Numbered from the stretch's first letter, positions 26,473 to 35,694 are shown. The stretch: 64,000 nucleotides of DNA from an uncultured Erysipelotrichaceae bacterium (GCA_902764545.1 CACWWC010000002.1:1-64000), one strand, 5' to 3'. Translations and numbers: made by a program. Notes: generated from the sequence alone by a model not told the origin.

Positions 26473-27429
26473 TTATTTAAAAACAAAAAATAATAATATA
26501 AGTATTACAACAATAACAACCAATAATAACAAAATAATATCATTTGAAAAGCCGTTACTATCTATTAAAAACACTTTCTTCTTTTGAACATCATTTTTAT
26601 CTAATATATTATTATTTTCATCTTTTTTATTATTAGAATCCTCATCAAACATATCACTTAAATCGCTATCATCAGTTTTACTTTCGCTATTACTACTAAA
26701 AGTTTCTTCTGAATTCGGTTCACTAACCATTGGCTTAAAATCTTTATCAAAAGAGATTTCCATAATCTTATGACTATTTGTTATAAAAAATAAATGTTCA
26801 ATATTAACCATCTTTATATCATATCTTTCTTTATTTTCAAGCAAATAAGCAAGTAACTGTTGTTCTGAATTATTTAAAGAAGCTATCTCGGCACTATGAT
26901 TTATAACATCATCAACATAATACATTTTTATCTCTAAATTTTCTCTTTGACTCTCATCCACCAGCATATCAGTTGAATTATATTCATCATTTGTTGAGAT
27001 ATATTTATTATTGTTACTTTTTAAGTCATTCAATATATCTACCAATTTTTTGCCATTATGATCATTTTCTAATACTACATCTCTTTCTAATGAACTAGAA
27101 TAAAATTTAAAAATCTTGTTTCCATCATTCAAAAATAAACATTCAATATCATTAGGTGAAACATTAAAAACCTCCGCAATTTGATTTTCAACACTTTCAT
27201 CAACAATATCATCATTCTTTTTAAAGTAATCATCTAAAATTGATTCTATCATATCATCCTCAAAAGAAGAATCAATTAACTTATTAACCAATTCCATGTA
27301 TTTAGGATCATCATCTATAATTTTTTTTACCATATCAATAATCACTTTATCATCATCATTTGGTTCAACATTATTATTATAATTTCTAATAATTCTAGCA
27401 TAATTATAAAAAATACCTCTTAAATTCAC
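26473..27429 (-). CDS. Acidic tail-anchored protein, 318 residues
   Basis: Not recognised. Residues 1-290 are acidic and Asn/Asp/Ser-rich with helical stretches (VIIDMVKKIIDDDPKYMELV). Residues 294-318 are one hydrophobic helix (IILLLLVVIVVILILLFF) ending in VFK. Same design as the 118-residue protein at 7286-7642: cytosolic body, C-terminal anchor. GTG 27429 with GGTGATAG upstream. It is 22 bases upstream of the FAD dehydrogenase gene and likely in one transcript. Confidence 0.6.
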   Translation of the reverse strand: MNLRGIFYNYARIIRNYNNNVEPNDDDKVIIDMVKKIIDDDPKYMELVNKLIDSSFEDDMIESILDDYFKKNDDIVDESVENQIAEVFNVSPNDIECLFLNDGNKIFKFYSSSLERDVVLENDHNGKKLVDILNDLKSNNNKYISTNDEYNSTDMLVDESQRENLEIKMYYVDDVINHSAEIASLNNSEQQLLAYLLENKERYDIKMVNIEHLFFITNSHKIMEISFDKDFKPMVSEPNSEETFSSNSESKTDDSDLSDMFDEDSNNKKDENNNILDKNDVQKKKVFLIDSNGFSNDIILLLLVVIVVILILLFFVFK

Positions 27430-27557
27430 TTACTATCACCGTTTTAATTATATCATATGAACAAATAAAATAATAATATTTTAAAAAAGATGTTAACTAA
27501 ATATATATATCTAGATTTTAAAATAAGATTTTGCTACAATAAAGATAAGGTGATAAA

Positions 27558-28481
27558 ATGACACGTGAAGAAATCAATAAAGATAAACAAAATGAAATAT
27601 TCAAAGCAGAAAATAAAGAGAAAACAAAAAAAATTATAGAAAAGTTTGTAAAAACAACAATTTTTATCATTATCATAGGAGTAGCCTTTTTTTCATATAC
27701 AACCTACGTATCAACCACAAAAATATCAATAAGAGAATATCGAATTACAAATAAAAAAATTCCGAATGAATTTAATGGAATCAAAATACTTCAATTTAGC
27801 GATTTACATTATGGAACAACAATGTTTGACGAAAACTTAAAAAGCATAAAAAAAATAATTAATGAAAGAAAACCCGACTTAATTTTATATACAGGTGATT
27901 TGATTGATAAGGATTATAAAATGACTACAAAGGACACTGAAAACCTTACCAAGACTTTAAGAACATTAAATGCAACCATTGGAAAATATACCATACTTGG
28001 AGATGAAGATACCGATAAAGTATCAACCATTTATAACCAAGCAGATTTCATAATTCTCAAAAATGAATATGACCTAATATATAAGGATAATAATAATCCC
28101 ATACTCCTGATTGGTCTTTCTAGTTTATTAAATAATCAACAAGATATTGAGTCAGGCTATAGCTATTTTAATCAAGAATCACATAACTCAAATATATATA
28201 CAATCACAATGATTCATGAACCTGACTCAACTAATGATATAATAAATAGCTATAATACTGATTTATTACTTGCCGGACACTCACATAATGGAAATATTAG
28301 GATACCATTTTTAAAGTATTCACCTTTCAAAAAAAATGGCGCAAAAAAATATGACCAAGATTATTATAAAATTAGAAATACAAAACTATTTATATCTAGT
28401 GGTCTAGGAACAAACAGTTCAAGTGGTATAAGGCTTTTTTGTAGGCCAACAATGAATCTATTTAGACTTTCCAACAAATAG
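27558..28481 (+). CDS. Membrane-anchored metallophosphoesterase (YkuE-like)
   Basis: 307 residues. One N-terminal membrane helix (residues 31-48), then a calcineurin-like phosphoesterase: FSDLHYG, YTGDLID, LGDED where GNHD is usual, MIHEPD and AGHSHNG. The missing Asn-His of the third motif removes a metal ligand and the catalytic His, so activity is uncertain. YkuE-type enzymes act on lipid-linked pyrophosphates or cell-wall metabolites (family knowledge). ATG 27558 with AAGGTGAT upstream; TACAAT at about 27534-27539 may be its -10. The 3' end overlaps the convergent carboxypeptidase gene by 24 bases. Confidence 0.88.
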   Translation: MTREEINKDKQNEIFKAENKEKTKKIIEKFVKTTIFIIIIGVAFFSYTTYVSTTKISIREYRITNKKIPNEFNGIKILQFSDLHYGTTMFDENLKSIKKIINERKPDLILYTGDLIDKDYKMTTKDTENLTKTLRTLNATIGKYTILGDEDTDKVSTIYNQADFIILKNEYDLIYKDNNNPILLIGLSSLLNNQQDIESGYSYFNQESHNSNIYTITMIHEPDSTNDIINSYNTDLLLAGHSHNGNIRIPFLKYSPFKKNGAKKYDQDYYKIRNTKLFISSGLGTNSSSGIRLFCRPTMNLFRLSNK

Positions 28482-29516
28482 AGATTTTAACTTTTTGAAG
28501 ATATTATTCTTATCTTCTTTTTTATTTTTTGTATAAATATTTAAACTGCCAATCCTCTTGCCATCTAAACTAATTATTACCTTACCAACAACATTGCTTT
28601 TTTTATTATCTATTTTTATTAGAGTAGAAATATTATCTAATTCATTTTCCTCCAAAACATAGGAAAATGAATCCTTTAAATAAACATCCATCCCAATTAA
28701 TGAACTATCTATTTTAAAATCTTCTCTATCAATTATTTTGTACTTCTTATATCTATTAAAATATATATTATACAATTTTTCATGATTATTATAAATATCA
28801 CTGTCATTCAAAGATACAATTATTAAATTCATATTGTTTTTACTTGCATATGAAACTAATGTTTTACCGGCTTTAGGAGTATAACCATTTTTTCCCCCAA
28901 CACAGTATTTATAATCATTTATTAAACTCATACGATTATACCAAACATAACTTTTTAAATTTGATTTAGTAACATACTTTTTAGTCGAAACAATTTTTCT
29001 ATATGTTTTGTTATTATAGGCATACTTCGCTAATAATGACATATCATATGCAGTAGAATAATTTTTTGTACTTTCATCTAGGCCATGAGGATTTTCAAAT
29101 TTTGTATAATTCATTCCAAGCTCACTAGCCTTTTTATTCATCATATCAACAAACTTTTCTTCACTTCCAAAAACGTTTTTCGCCAAAACAACAGAAGCAT
29201 CATTTCCACTCCTAAGCATCAAACCATACAACAAATCTCTAATAGTTAACTTCTCACCAACTTGAACATAAATGTTTGTACCATACATTTCTAAAACCTC
29301 ATCACCTATTTCAACCTCACTATCTAAATCCGCATTTTCTATTGTTAAAATACATGTCATTATTTTAGTAATAGATGCAATTAACATCGAATCATGTACA
29401 TTATTTTCATATAGTATTCTTCCACTATCTCCATCCACAACAATAGTTGATGATGAACGAGCAAAAACACTCACTGGAAATAAAAAAATTACCAATAATA
29501 AAAGAAATCTTTTCAA
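28458..29516 (-). CDS. D-alanyl-D-alanine carboxypeptidase (DacF/PBP5-like), secreted
   Basis: About 352 residues. Signal peptide with FLLLLVIFLFPVSVFA, then the penicillin-binding motifs SITK (SxxK) near residue 42, SGND (SxN) near 104, and KNGYTPKAG where KTG is usual; Thr to Asn at this site is uncommon. The C-terminal PBP5-like domain holds about 90 residues and ends basic. It trims pentapeptide stems in the cell wall; a role in the spore cortex, as for DacF, is possible. TTG start at 29516 with AGGTGAT upstream is preferred over GTG 29525. Confidence 0.9.
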   Translation of the reverse strand: MKRFLLLLVIFLFPVSVFARSSSTIVVDGDSGRILYENNVHDSMLIASITKIMTCILTIENADLDSEVEIGDEVLEMYGTNIYVQVGEKLTIRDLLYGLMLRSGNDASVVLAKNVFGSEEKFVDMMNKKASELGMNYTKFENPHGLDESTKNYSTAYDMSLLAKYAYNNKTYRKIVSTKKYVTKSNLKSYVWYNRMSLINDYKYCVGGKNGYTPKAGKTLVSYASKNNMNLIIVSLNDSDIYNNHEKLYNIYFNRYKKYKIIDREDFKIDSSLIGMDVYLKDSFSYVLEENELDNISTLIKIDNKKSNVVGKVIISLDGKRIGSLNIYTKNKKEDKNNIFKKLKSLFVGKSK

Positions 29517-29571
29517 AAAAATCACCTATAAAATTATATGAAATTAAAATTATAATATTATAAAAAAACTA

Positions 29572-30480
29572 TTACTCAATTTTAGCAATAGCATCTTTAA
29601 TAACATTTATTGATCTTTTTATTTTTGAAGTTTCATCAGAAGTTAAAGGAATAAAAATTTTTTCTTTAACACCATTACGATTTACTATGGCAGGAGTTGA
29701 AATACAAACTCCATTTTGCTCATCCCAACTTGATACAGGCAAAATTACATTTTTATCTTCAATTATTGCGTTAGTAATCTTTACAAGACACATACCTATT
29801 CCATATGCCGTTGCTCCCTTTCTCTTAATAATTTCATATGCAGACTCTCTCACTTCATTTTCTATTTTTTTTAAATCATCAAGAGAAAGAATATCTGAAA
29901 GTTTTTTATAAGCAATATTGACATTGCTCCATGGAATAAACTCACTATCTCCATGCTCACCGATAACATATGCCTCAATATTTTTTGGACAAACCCCAGT
30001 CTTTTCACTTAATAAAAATCTAAGACGAACTGTATCCAATGTAGTTCCAGATCCAATTACTTTATTCTTCTCAAATCCACTGTACTTTAGAGTTAAATAA
30101 GTCATAATATCCAATGGATTAGTTGCTACTACAAAAACGCCAGCAAAGCCACTTTCAACAACTTCAGAAACTATACTTTTAAATATATGACTATTTTTAT
30201 TGATTAAATCCATCCTAGTTTCACCAACGCTCTGATTGGCTCCAGCAGCAATAACAACTATTTTAGCATCCTTACAATCACTATAATTGCCGACAGAAAT
30301 TTTAATTCTAGATGGACTATAAGCCTGACAATGATTTAAATCCATCGCCTCTCCATAACACTTTTCAGTATTTATGTCAATTAAAACTAATTCATCCACA
30401 TATACTTTTTGATTCACCAAAGCATAGGCAAAAGCCATACCAACATTACCACAACCTATTAAAACAACTTTATTTTTCAT
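29572..30480 (-). CDS. ldh: L-lactate dehydrogenase
   Basis: Reduces pyruvate to L-lactate with NADH, restoring NAD+ in fermentation. 302 residues. Nucleotide site VVLIGCGNVGMAFAYAL, substrate loop with VGETRMDL, NPLD, the DTVRLRFLL segment with the Asp/Arg pair, and IGEHGDSEFIPWS with the catalytic His. LDH rather than malate dehydrogenase is favoured by the loop and the conserved HGDSE context. ATG 30480 with GGTGATTGAT upstream; the upstream open frame of 26 codons is not coding-like. Confidence 0.93.
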   Translation of the reverse strand: MKNKVVLIGCGNVGMAFAYALVNQKVYVDELVLIDINTEKCYGEAMDLNHCQAYSPSRIKISVGNYSDCKDAKIVVIAAGANQSVGETRMDLINKNSHIFKSIVSEVVESGFAGVFVVATNPLDIMTYLTLKYSGFEKNKVIGSGTTLDTVRLRFLLSEKTGVCPKNIEAYVIGEHGDSEFIPWSNVNIAYKKLSDILSLDDLKKIENEVRESAYEIIKRKGATAYGIGMCLVKITNAIIEDKNVILPVSSWDEQNGVCISTPAIVNRNGVKEKIFIPLTSDETSKIKRSINVIKDAIAKIE

Positions 30481-30570
30481 ATCAATCACCATTTTTATTA
30501 TAATACAGTTTGTATAATTCATACACCACAAGAATTTTTCTTTTACATTTTTGTACAAATATTAACAAAA

Positions 30571-30599
30571 TTGATTTAAATAAAGTAATATGCTAAAAT
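30571..30599 (+). promoter_or_regulatory. proS promoter
   Basis: TTGATT at 30571-30576 and TAAAAT at 30594-30599, 17 bases apart, 27 bases before the proS ATG. Confidence 0.75.
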
Positions 30600-30626
30600 T
30601 ATTAAGTGAAAAAGGAGTGAAATAAC

Positions 30627-32069
30627 ATGACAAATGAAAAAAAATTTGTAAAATCAATTACTTCACAAAATGAAGATTTTGCCCAGTGGTATACTGATAT
30701 AGTAAAAGAAGCAAAGTTATGTGACTATTCAAGTGTAAAAGGATGCTTGAATTACCTACCAAATGGATATGCAATATGGGAAAACATACAAAATAATTTG
30801 GATAAAAGATTTAAAGAAACAGGTGTAAAAAATGTCTACCTACCAGTAATTATTCCAGAAACACTTCTACAGAAAGAAAAAGATCATATTGAAGGATTTG
30901 CACCAGAGGTTGCATGGGTAACACAAGGTGGAGGTGAAAACTTAGAAGAAAGATACTGTATTAGACCAACTTCAGAAACCCTATTCTGTGATCACTGGCA
31001 AAAAGTAGTCAAATCATATAGAGATTTACCACTCATTTGGAACCAATGGAATTCAGTATTCAGATGGGAAAAAACAACAAGACCATTCTTACGTTCTAGG
31101 GAGTTTCTATGGCAAGAAGGACATACATTACATGCAACAGAAAGTGAAGCAAAAGAAAGAACAAAAACTATGTTCAATATTTATAGAGATTTTGTAGAAA
31201 AAGATTTAGCAATTCCACTTATATGTGGTAAAAAGACAGAATCAGAAAAATTTGCTGGAGCTGAAGCCACTTACACTATAGAAGCAATGATGCGTGATGG
31301 AAAGGCTCTACAATCAGGAACCTCTCACTACTTTGGAAATTCCTTTCCTGATGCATTTGGAATCAAATATTTGGATAAAAATAATACTCAACACAGTGCA
31401 TATGAAACATCATGGGGAATGTCCACTAGAATAATTGGAGCAATTATCATGGTACATGGAGATGACTCTGGACTAGTATTACCACCTAAAATAGCACCTA
31501 CACAAGTGAGAGTGATTCCTATAGCACAACATAAAGATGGAGTTCTATATAAAGCAAATGAACTTGTCGAAATAATCAAAGCAAATGGAATAAGAGTTGA
31601 CATTGACTCTTCAGATAAAACACCAGGGTATAAATTTTCTGAACAAGAGATGCTAGGAATACCTATAAGAATAGAGCTTGGACCAAGAGACATTGAAAAT
31701 GCACAAGCAATTATTGTAAGACGTGACAATAATGAGAAAATTATAGTAAAGTTAGATGAAATAAATGATAAACTTACAAAAATATTGGAAGATATTCAAC
31801 TAAATATGTATAATAAGGCAAAAGAATTCCTAGACAGTCATATATTTGAAGCCAATAATATGGAAGAAATGATAAACATCTCAAACGCAAAAAAGGGGTT
31901 CATAAAAGCATATTGGTGTGGAGATTCAAATTGTGAAGATGAAATTAAAAATAAAACAAGCGGATATGGCTCAAGATGTATTGATGAAAATCCAATAGAA
32001 AAGAATTGCAAATGTATTAATTGTGGCAAAGATGCAAAACATAAAATATATTGGGGTAAGTCATATTAA
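30627..32069 (+). CDS. proS: Prolyl-tRNA synthetase, archaeal/eukaryote-like type
   Basis: Charges tRNA-Pro. 480 residues without the editing insertion of the bacterial type. Motif 2 is FRWEKTTRPFLRSREFLWQE, then SGTSHYFGNSF, motif 3 GMSTRIIGAIIMVHGDDSGL, the anticodon domain (PTQVRVIPIAQHKDG) and a C-terminal zinc-like end CKCINCGKDAKHKIYWGKSY, whose final Tyr is typical. ATG 30627 with AAAGGAGTGA upstream. Single-gene unit ended by the terminator at 32104-32137. Confidence 0.97.
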   Translation: MTNEKKFVKSITSQNEDFAQWYTDIVKEAKLCDYSSVKGCLNYLPNGYAIWENIQNNLDKRFKETGVKNVYLPVIIPETLLQKEKDHIEGFAPEVAWVTQGGGENLEERYCIRPTSETLFCDHWQKVVKSYRDLPLIWNQWNSVFRWEKTTRPFLRSREFLWQEGHTLHATESEAKERTKTMFNIYRDFVEKDLAIPLICGKKTESEKFAGAEATYTIEAMMRDGKALQSGTSHYFGNSFPDAFGIKYLDKNNTQHSAYETSWGMSTRIIGAIIMVHGDDSGLVLPPKIAPTQVRVIPIAQHKDGVLYKANELVEIIKANGIRVDIDSSDKTPGYKFSEQEMLGIPIRIELGPRDIENAQAIIVRRDNNEKIIVKLDEINDKLTKILEDIQLNMYNKAKEFLDSHIFEANNMEEMINISNAKKGFIKAYWCGDSNCEDEIKNKTSGYGSRCIDENPIEKNCKCINCGKDAKHKIYWGKSY

Positions 32070-32103
32070 TTAATAGTAAATAATTAAATAATTTTAATAT
32101 TAG

Positions 32104-32137
32104 AAAAAGTGAACACATAGCATGATCACTTTTTTTG
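32104..32137. terminator. Bidirectional terminator between proS and dxs
   Basis: AAAAAGTGA / TCACTTTTT stem with a 13-base loop. It is flanked by A on the left and T on the right, so it can serve both convergent genes. Confidence 0.85.
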
Positions 32138-32142
32138 TTAAA

Positions 32143-34002
32143 TTAAGATTTTAATTCATTTATAATATCATTAAAAATCGATTCAGTATCTAACCCATAT
32201 TCACTTTCGAGTTCAGAAATAGAGCCATGTTCAATAAATTTATCGGGATACGCATAATAAAACCCTTTTAAACCCTCACAATTATTATCAACCACTAATT
32301 CCTTTATAGTAGTACATAATCCTCCAACTATGGTTCCATCCTCAATAACCACAAACTTTTTTGTTTTATTAATACTATTAAGAACTTTCTTTTTATCAAA
32401 TGGCTTTAAAAATCTGCAATTGACTATTTCAGATGAGATATTATGCTCTTGCAGCATTTTATTTAAATTAATACCCTTATAAACAGAATTACCTATAGTA
32501 ATTAAAGTAATATCAGACCCACGAACTATTATATCAGACCCTCCAAATAAAATTTTTTTGCAAGGATAGTTAATTTCGTGTTCTTCCCCTCTAGGATATC
32601 TTATAACCACAGGTTTAGAAAGAGTCACTGAAAAGTCCATCATCATTTTTAATTCCTTATAATCTCTTGGGGCCATAATAACAATATTTGGAATAAGTCT
32701 AAAAAAAGATAAATCAAACAAACCATGATGTGTGGGTCCATCATTACCAACAACACCAGCTCTATCAACACACATAATTACTGGGAGGTTTTGTAGACAA
32801 ATATCATGAATAATTTGATCAAATCCACGTTGATAAAAGGATGAATATAGTGAAATGAAAGGAATCATTCCCTCAACAGCTAAACCAGCTGCAAAAGTCA
32901 ATGCATGCTGCTCTGCTATACCAACATCAAAGAAACGCTCAGGGAATTTTTTAGCAAATTCAGTAAGCCCTGTTCCGTCCTTCATCGCTGCAGTTATTGC
33001 AACAATCTTTTTATTCCTCGAAGCAAGAGAAATAAGCTTTTTACCAAAAACAGCAGAATAATCCTTTTTCTTTTTACTCAATAATTCACCACTACTAACA
33101 TTAAACTTGGAAATACCATGAAACTTTTCTGGTGTCTCCTCAGCATATTTATACCCCTTACCTTTCTTTGTAATTACATGAATTAAGGTTGGTCCTGATA
33201 AATCCTTAGCTTTCAGAAACAAATCTTCCATATCAGAAATAGAGTGGCCATCAACTGGACCCAAATATCTAAATCCTATCTCTTCAAAATACATTCCGGG
33301 AAGTATCAGCTGCTTTATTCCCCTTTTTGCCTTAGCAACACCATTTACAATAAAAGACCCAATTAGAGGAACTCTTTTGACAACGTTTTTTACAATTTGA
33401 TTAGATTTAGTATAATTTTTTTTAACTCTTAATCCTGTTAAAAGCTTATTCATTCCACCTATATTTTGTGAAATACTCATTTCATTATCGTTTAAAATAA
33501 CTATAATATCCGTATTTGAATTTCCAACATGATTTAATGCTTCAAGAGCCATGCCGCCAGTAAGAGCGCCATCACCAATAACAGCAATTACTTTTTCATT
33601 ATCACCCTTTAAATCTCTCCCACACGATATACCCATAGCTGCAGAAATTGAAGTACTACTATGTCCAGTATTGAAAACATCTGTATATGACTCTGCAGTT
33701 TTAGGGAATCCGGAAATACCCTTAAAAGTTCTTAATGTCCTTAATTTATCCTTTCTGCCAGTAAGAATTTTATGTACATAACATTGATGTCCAACATCCC
33801 AAATGATTTTATCCTTAGTTACGTCAAAAATACTTTCTAAAGCTATTGTTAGTTCTACAATTCCTAAATTAGATGCCAAATGCCCACCATTTTGAGAAAC
33901 AATCTTTAATAAATAGCACCTAATCTCATCAGCTAATTGTATTTTTTCAGGTAATGTCAAACTTTTAACATCATTAATTTTATTTATTTTTTCTATTTGC
34001 AT
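32143..34002 (-). CDS. dxs: 1-deoxy-D-xylulose-5-phosphate synthase
   Basis: Joins pyruvate and glyceraldehyde 3-phosphate to DXP with thiamine diphosphate, the first step of the non-mevalonate isoprenoid route. 619 residues. Visible are IWDVGHQCYVHKILTGR, the ThDP motif GDGALTGGMALEALNH, the NDNEMSISQNIGGMN region, the pyrimidine domain with DVGIAEQHALTFAAGLA and DRAGVVGNDGPTHHG, and a transketolase C domain. ATG 34002 with GAGTGAT upstream. Single gene between proS and the divergent nuclease. Confidence 0.97.
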   Translation of the reverse strand: MQIEKINKINDVKSLTLPEKIQLADEIRCYLLKIVSQNGGHLASNLGIVELTIALESIFDVTKDKIIWDVGHQCYVHKILTGRKDKLRTLRTFKGISGFPKTAESYTDVFNTGHSSTSISAAMGISCGRDLKGDNEKVIAVIGDGALTGGMALEALNHVGNSNTDIIVILNDNEMSISQNIGGMNKLLTGLRVKKNYTKSNQIVKNVVKRVPLIGSFIVNGVAKAKRGIKQLILPGMYFEEIGFRYLGPVDGHSISDMEDLFLKAKDLSGPTLIHVITKKGKGYKYAEETPEKFHGISKFNVSSGELLSKKKKDYSAVFGKKLISLASRNKKIVAITAAMKDGTGLTEFAKKFPERFFDVGIAEQHALTFAAGLAVEGMIPFISLYSSFYQRGFDQIIHDICLQNLPVIMCVDRAGVVGNDGPTHHGLFDLSFFRLIPNIVIMAPRDYKELKMMMDFSVTLSKPVVIRYPRGEEHEINYPCKKILFGGSDIIVRGSDITLITIGNSVYKGINLNKMLQEHNISSEIVNCRFLKPFDKKKVLNSINKTKKFVVIEDGTIVGGLCTTIKELVVDNNCEGLKGFYYAYPDKFIEHGSISELESEYGLDTESIFNDIINELKS

Positions 34003-34094
34003 AATATCACTCTTTTTTTACAGTAAATATATTATATATTTTTTTTACGAAAAATTAAAGAAAAAAAGAATAATAATATTGGAGGTGATTCAAA

Positions 34095-34844
34095 ATGACA
34101 ACAAAAGATATGACATTGTTGTTAATAAGATACTTAAAAGTTAAAAATAAAGGATGGATAAAAAGCCTAAGACGTGGACCAACAGGCATTGGCTATACAT
34201 TTGAAACATTAATAGGAAAACAAGAAGAAAACCTTCCTATTGCTGATTTTAGAGGTATAGAAATAAAAGTTAAGCGTAGATATAGCAAAGGAAATATAAC
34301 TTTATTTACTGCAAATCCAGATAATGAAATATTCGCTATAAAAAGAATATATAATGAATATGGAACATGCAATTATAATAAAAACTTTCATAAGACTTTT
34401 ATAACAAGTATAAACTCATTTGAAAAGAAAAGAAAGGGAAACTATAACTTCATTATAAAAGTAGATGAGAAAAAACAAAAAATAAAATTAGAAATTTATG
34501 ATCTAAATAAAAATTTAGTTGAAGATGATATATCATGGTCATACGAATTAATTAAAGAAAAAATATACTTTAAAATAAAAAATTTAGCAATCGTAAAAGC
34601 CCATGTAAAAAAAATAGGTAATGAAGAACTTTTCCATTACAACCACATTGACTTTTATGAAATAAAATCATTCGAAACATTTGTACGTTTAATAAAAGAA
34701 GGATTAATAAGTATTACATTTAATATTAATGTATATATGGATAAAAAAAGATATGGAAACATCTACAATCACGGAACAGCATTTATAATAAACATTAATA
34801 ATATAGAAAAGCTATATCAAAAAAAAGACTTTCAAAAAAAATAA
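34095..34844 (+). CDS. MvaI/BcnI-family restriction endonuclease-like protein, orphan
   Basis: 249 residues. Residues 25-60 read GPTGIGYTFETLIGKQEENL, then IADFRGIEIKVKRR: the MvaI/BcnI order G-x-x-x-E-x-x-xG followed by D-x(4)-E-x-K, a PD-(D/E)XK active site. After it comes NITLFTANPDNE, also family-like. MvaI and BcnI cut CCWGG- or CCSGG-type sites as monomers, and their fold resembles MutH. No methyltransferase gene lies in the window, so it may not be a standard restriction enzyme. ATG 34095 with GGAGGTGATT upstream. Transcribed alone, with its own terminator. Confidence 0.8.
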   Translation: MTTKDMTLLLIRYLKVKNKGWIKSLRRGPTGIGYTFETLIGKQEENLPIADFRGIEIKVKRRYSKGNITLFTANPDNEIFAIKRIYNEYGTCNYNKNFHKTFITSINSFEKKRKGNYNFIIKVDEKKQKIKLEIYDLNKNLVEDDISWSYELIKEKIYFKIKNLAIVKAHVKKIGNEELFHYNHIDFYEIKSFETFVRLIKEGLISITFNINVYMDKKRYGNIYNHGTAFIININNIEKLYQKKDFQKK

Positions 34845-34870
34845 CTGATTCACGCCTTCAGTTATTTATT
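34837..34870 (+). terminator. Terminator of the MvaI/BcnI-like gene
   Basis: AAATAACTGA / TCAGTTATTT stem with a nine-base loop and a T-rich tail. Confidence 0.8.
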
Positions 34871-35149
34871 ATAATTTATATGTTTTATTATCACAAAAAG
34901 TGTAATGCGTAATATATGACTAATCTTTCTTAAATATTTTTTTTAAAGTGAACAAAACAATAAATTATTTTATCAATGTATAATCAAAAAACATACGTGA
35001 AAACAATAATACACTGACATTATAATTATAGCACTAATTGATTAAAAATAAATATAATTTTATGCATTTTTTTTAAATAGTGTAAAATAACGTCAAAGTA
35101 CACTAGGTTTGGACAAAAAAAAAACATCAAAAAGATGCTGAAAACAAAA
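34871..35149. other. Intergenic, no gene seen
   Basis: Very A+T-rich spacer between the nuclease gene and the tRNA block. No open frame with a ribosome site, no RNA signature. An AAAAAGATGC-type short repeat near 35130 may be a weak tRNA operon terminator: GCATCTTTTTGATG on the minus strand followed by seven or more T. Confidence 0.4.
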
Positions 35150-35226
35150 TGGTCGGGAAGACAGGATTTGAACCTGCAACCCCTAGGTCCCAAACCTAGT
35201 GCTCTACCAAATTGAGCCACTTCCCG
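35150..35226 (-). tRNA. tRNA-Pro (TGG)
   Basis: 77 bases, seven-pair acceptor CGGGAAG/CTTCCCG, anticodon loop TTTGGGA with TGG, T-arm GGTTCAAATCC, encoded CCA. Last gene of the tRNA operon. Confidence 0.96.
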
Positions 35227-35231
35227 AATCA

Positions 35232-35308
35232 TGGTGCGCTCGAAGGGATTCGAACCCCTGACCTTTTGGTTCGTAGCCAAACACTCTATCCAACTGAGCT
35301 ACGAGCGC
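35232..35308 (-). tRNA. tRNA-Arg (ACG)
   Basis: 77 bases, acceptor GCGCTCG/CGAGCGC, anticodon loop CTACGAA with ACG (A34 probably changed to inosine), T-loop GGTTCGAATCC, encoded CCA. Confidence 0.96.
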
Positions 35309-35345
35309 AAGACATGGAGTTTAGCTACTCAAATTCAAAATAAAA

Positions 35346-35421
35346 TGGTGGCTCCAGCGGGAATCGAACCAGCGACACAGGGATTTTCAGTCCCTTGCTC
35401 TACCGACTGAGCTATGAAGCC
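35346..35421 (-). tRNA. tRNA-Phe (GAA)
   Basis: 76 bases, acceptor GGCTTCA/TGGAGCC with one G-U, anticodon loop CTGAAAA with GAA, discriminator A, encoded CCA. It is the probable ligand of the T-box at 1510-1718. Confidence 0.96.
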
Positions 35422-35427
35422 AAATAA

Positions 35428-35504
35428 TGGCGGTTCCTACGGGACTCGAACCCGCGATCTTTTGCGTGACAGGCAAACGTGTTAACCAGCTGCACCAAGG
35501 AACC
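35428..35504 (-). tRNA. tRNA-Asp (GTC)
   Basis: 77 bases, acceptor GGTTCCT/AGGAACC, anticodon loop CTGTCAC with GTC, discriminator G, encoded CCA. Confidence 0.96.
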
Positions 35505-35513
35505 TTAAATAAT

Positions 35514-35590
35514 TGGTTGCGGGAAGAGGATTCGAACCTCTGACCTTCGGGTTATGAGCCCAACGAGCTACCAAACTGCTCCATCCCGCG
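35514..35590 (-). tRNA. Initiator tRNA-fMet (CAT)
   Basis: 77 bases. Unpaired C1-A72 at the acceptor end, anticodon loop CTCATAA with CAT and GGG/CCC pairs in the anticodon stem are the initiator marks. CCA encoded. Confidence 0.96.
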
Positions 35591-35597
35591 ATATAAA

Positions 35598-35690
35598 TGG
35601 CGGAGGAAAAGGGATTCGAACCCCTGCGCCGCTTGCACGACCTTCCGGTTTTCAAGACCGGTCCCTTCAACCAGACTTGGGTATTCCTCC
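35598..35690 (-). tRNA. tRNA-Ser (TGA)
   Basis: 93 bases with the long variable arm of class II tRNAs, anticodon loop CTTGAAA with TGA, discriminator G, encoded CCA. Confidence 0.96.
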
Positions 35691-35694
35691 ACGT

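Noticed and set aside
29572-30558. Longer N-terminus of lactate dehydrogenase from 30558
   Set aside because: The extra 26 residues have no homology to the family, and a ribosome site precedes the ATG at 30480.
31388-31729. Minus-strand frame of 113 codons inside proS
   Set aside because: Antisense to class II synthetase motifs 2-3; no start signal.
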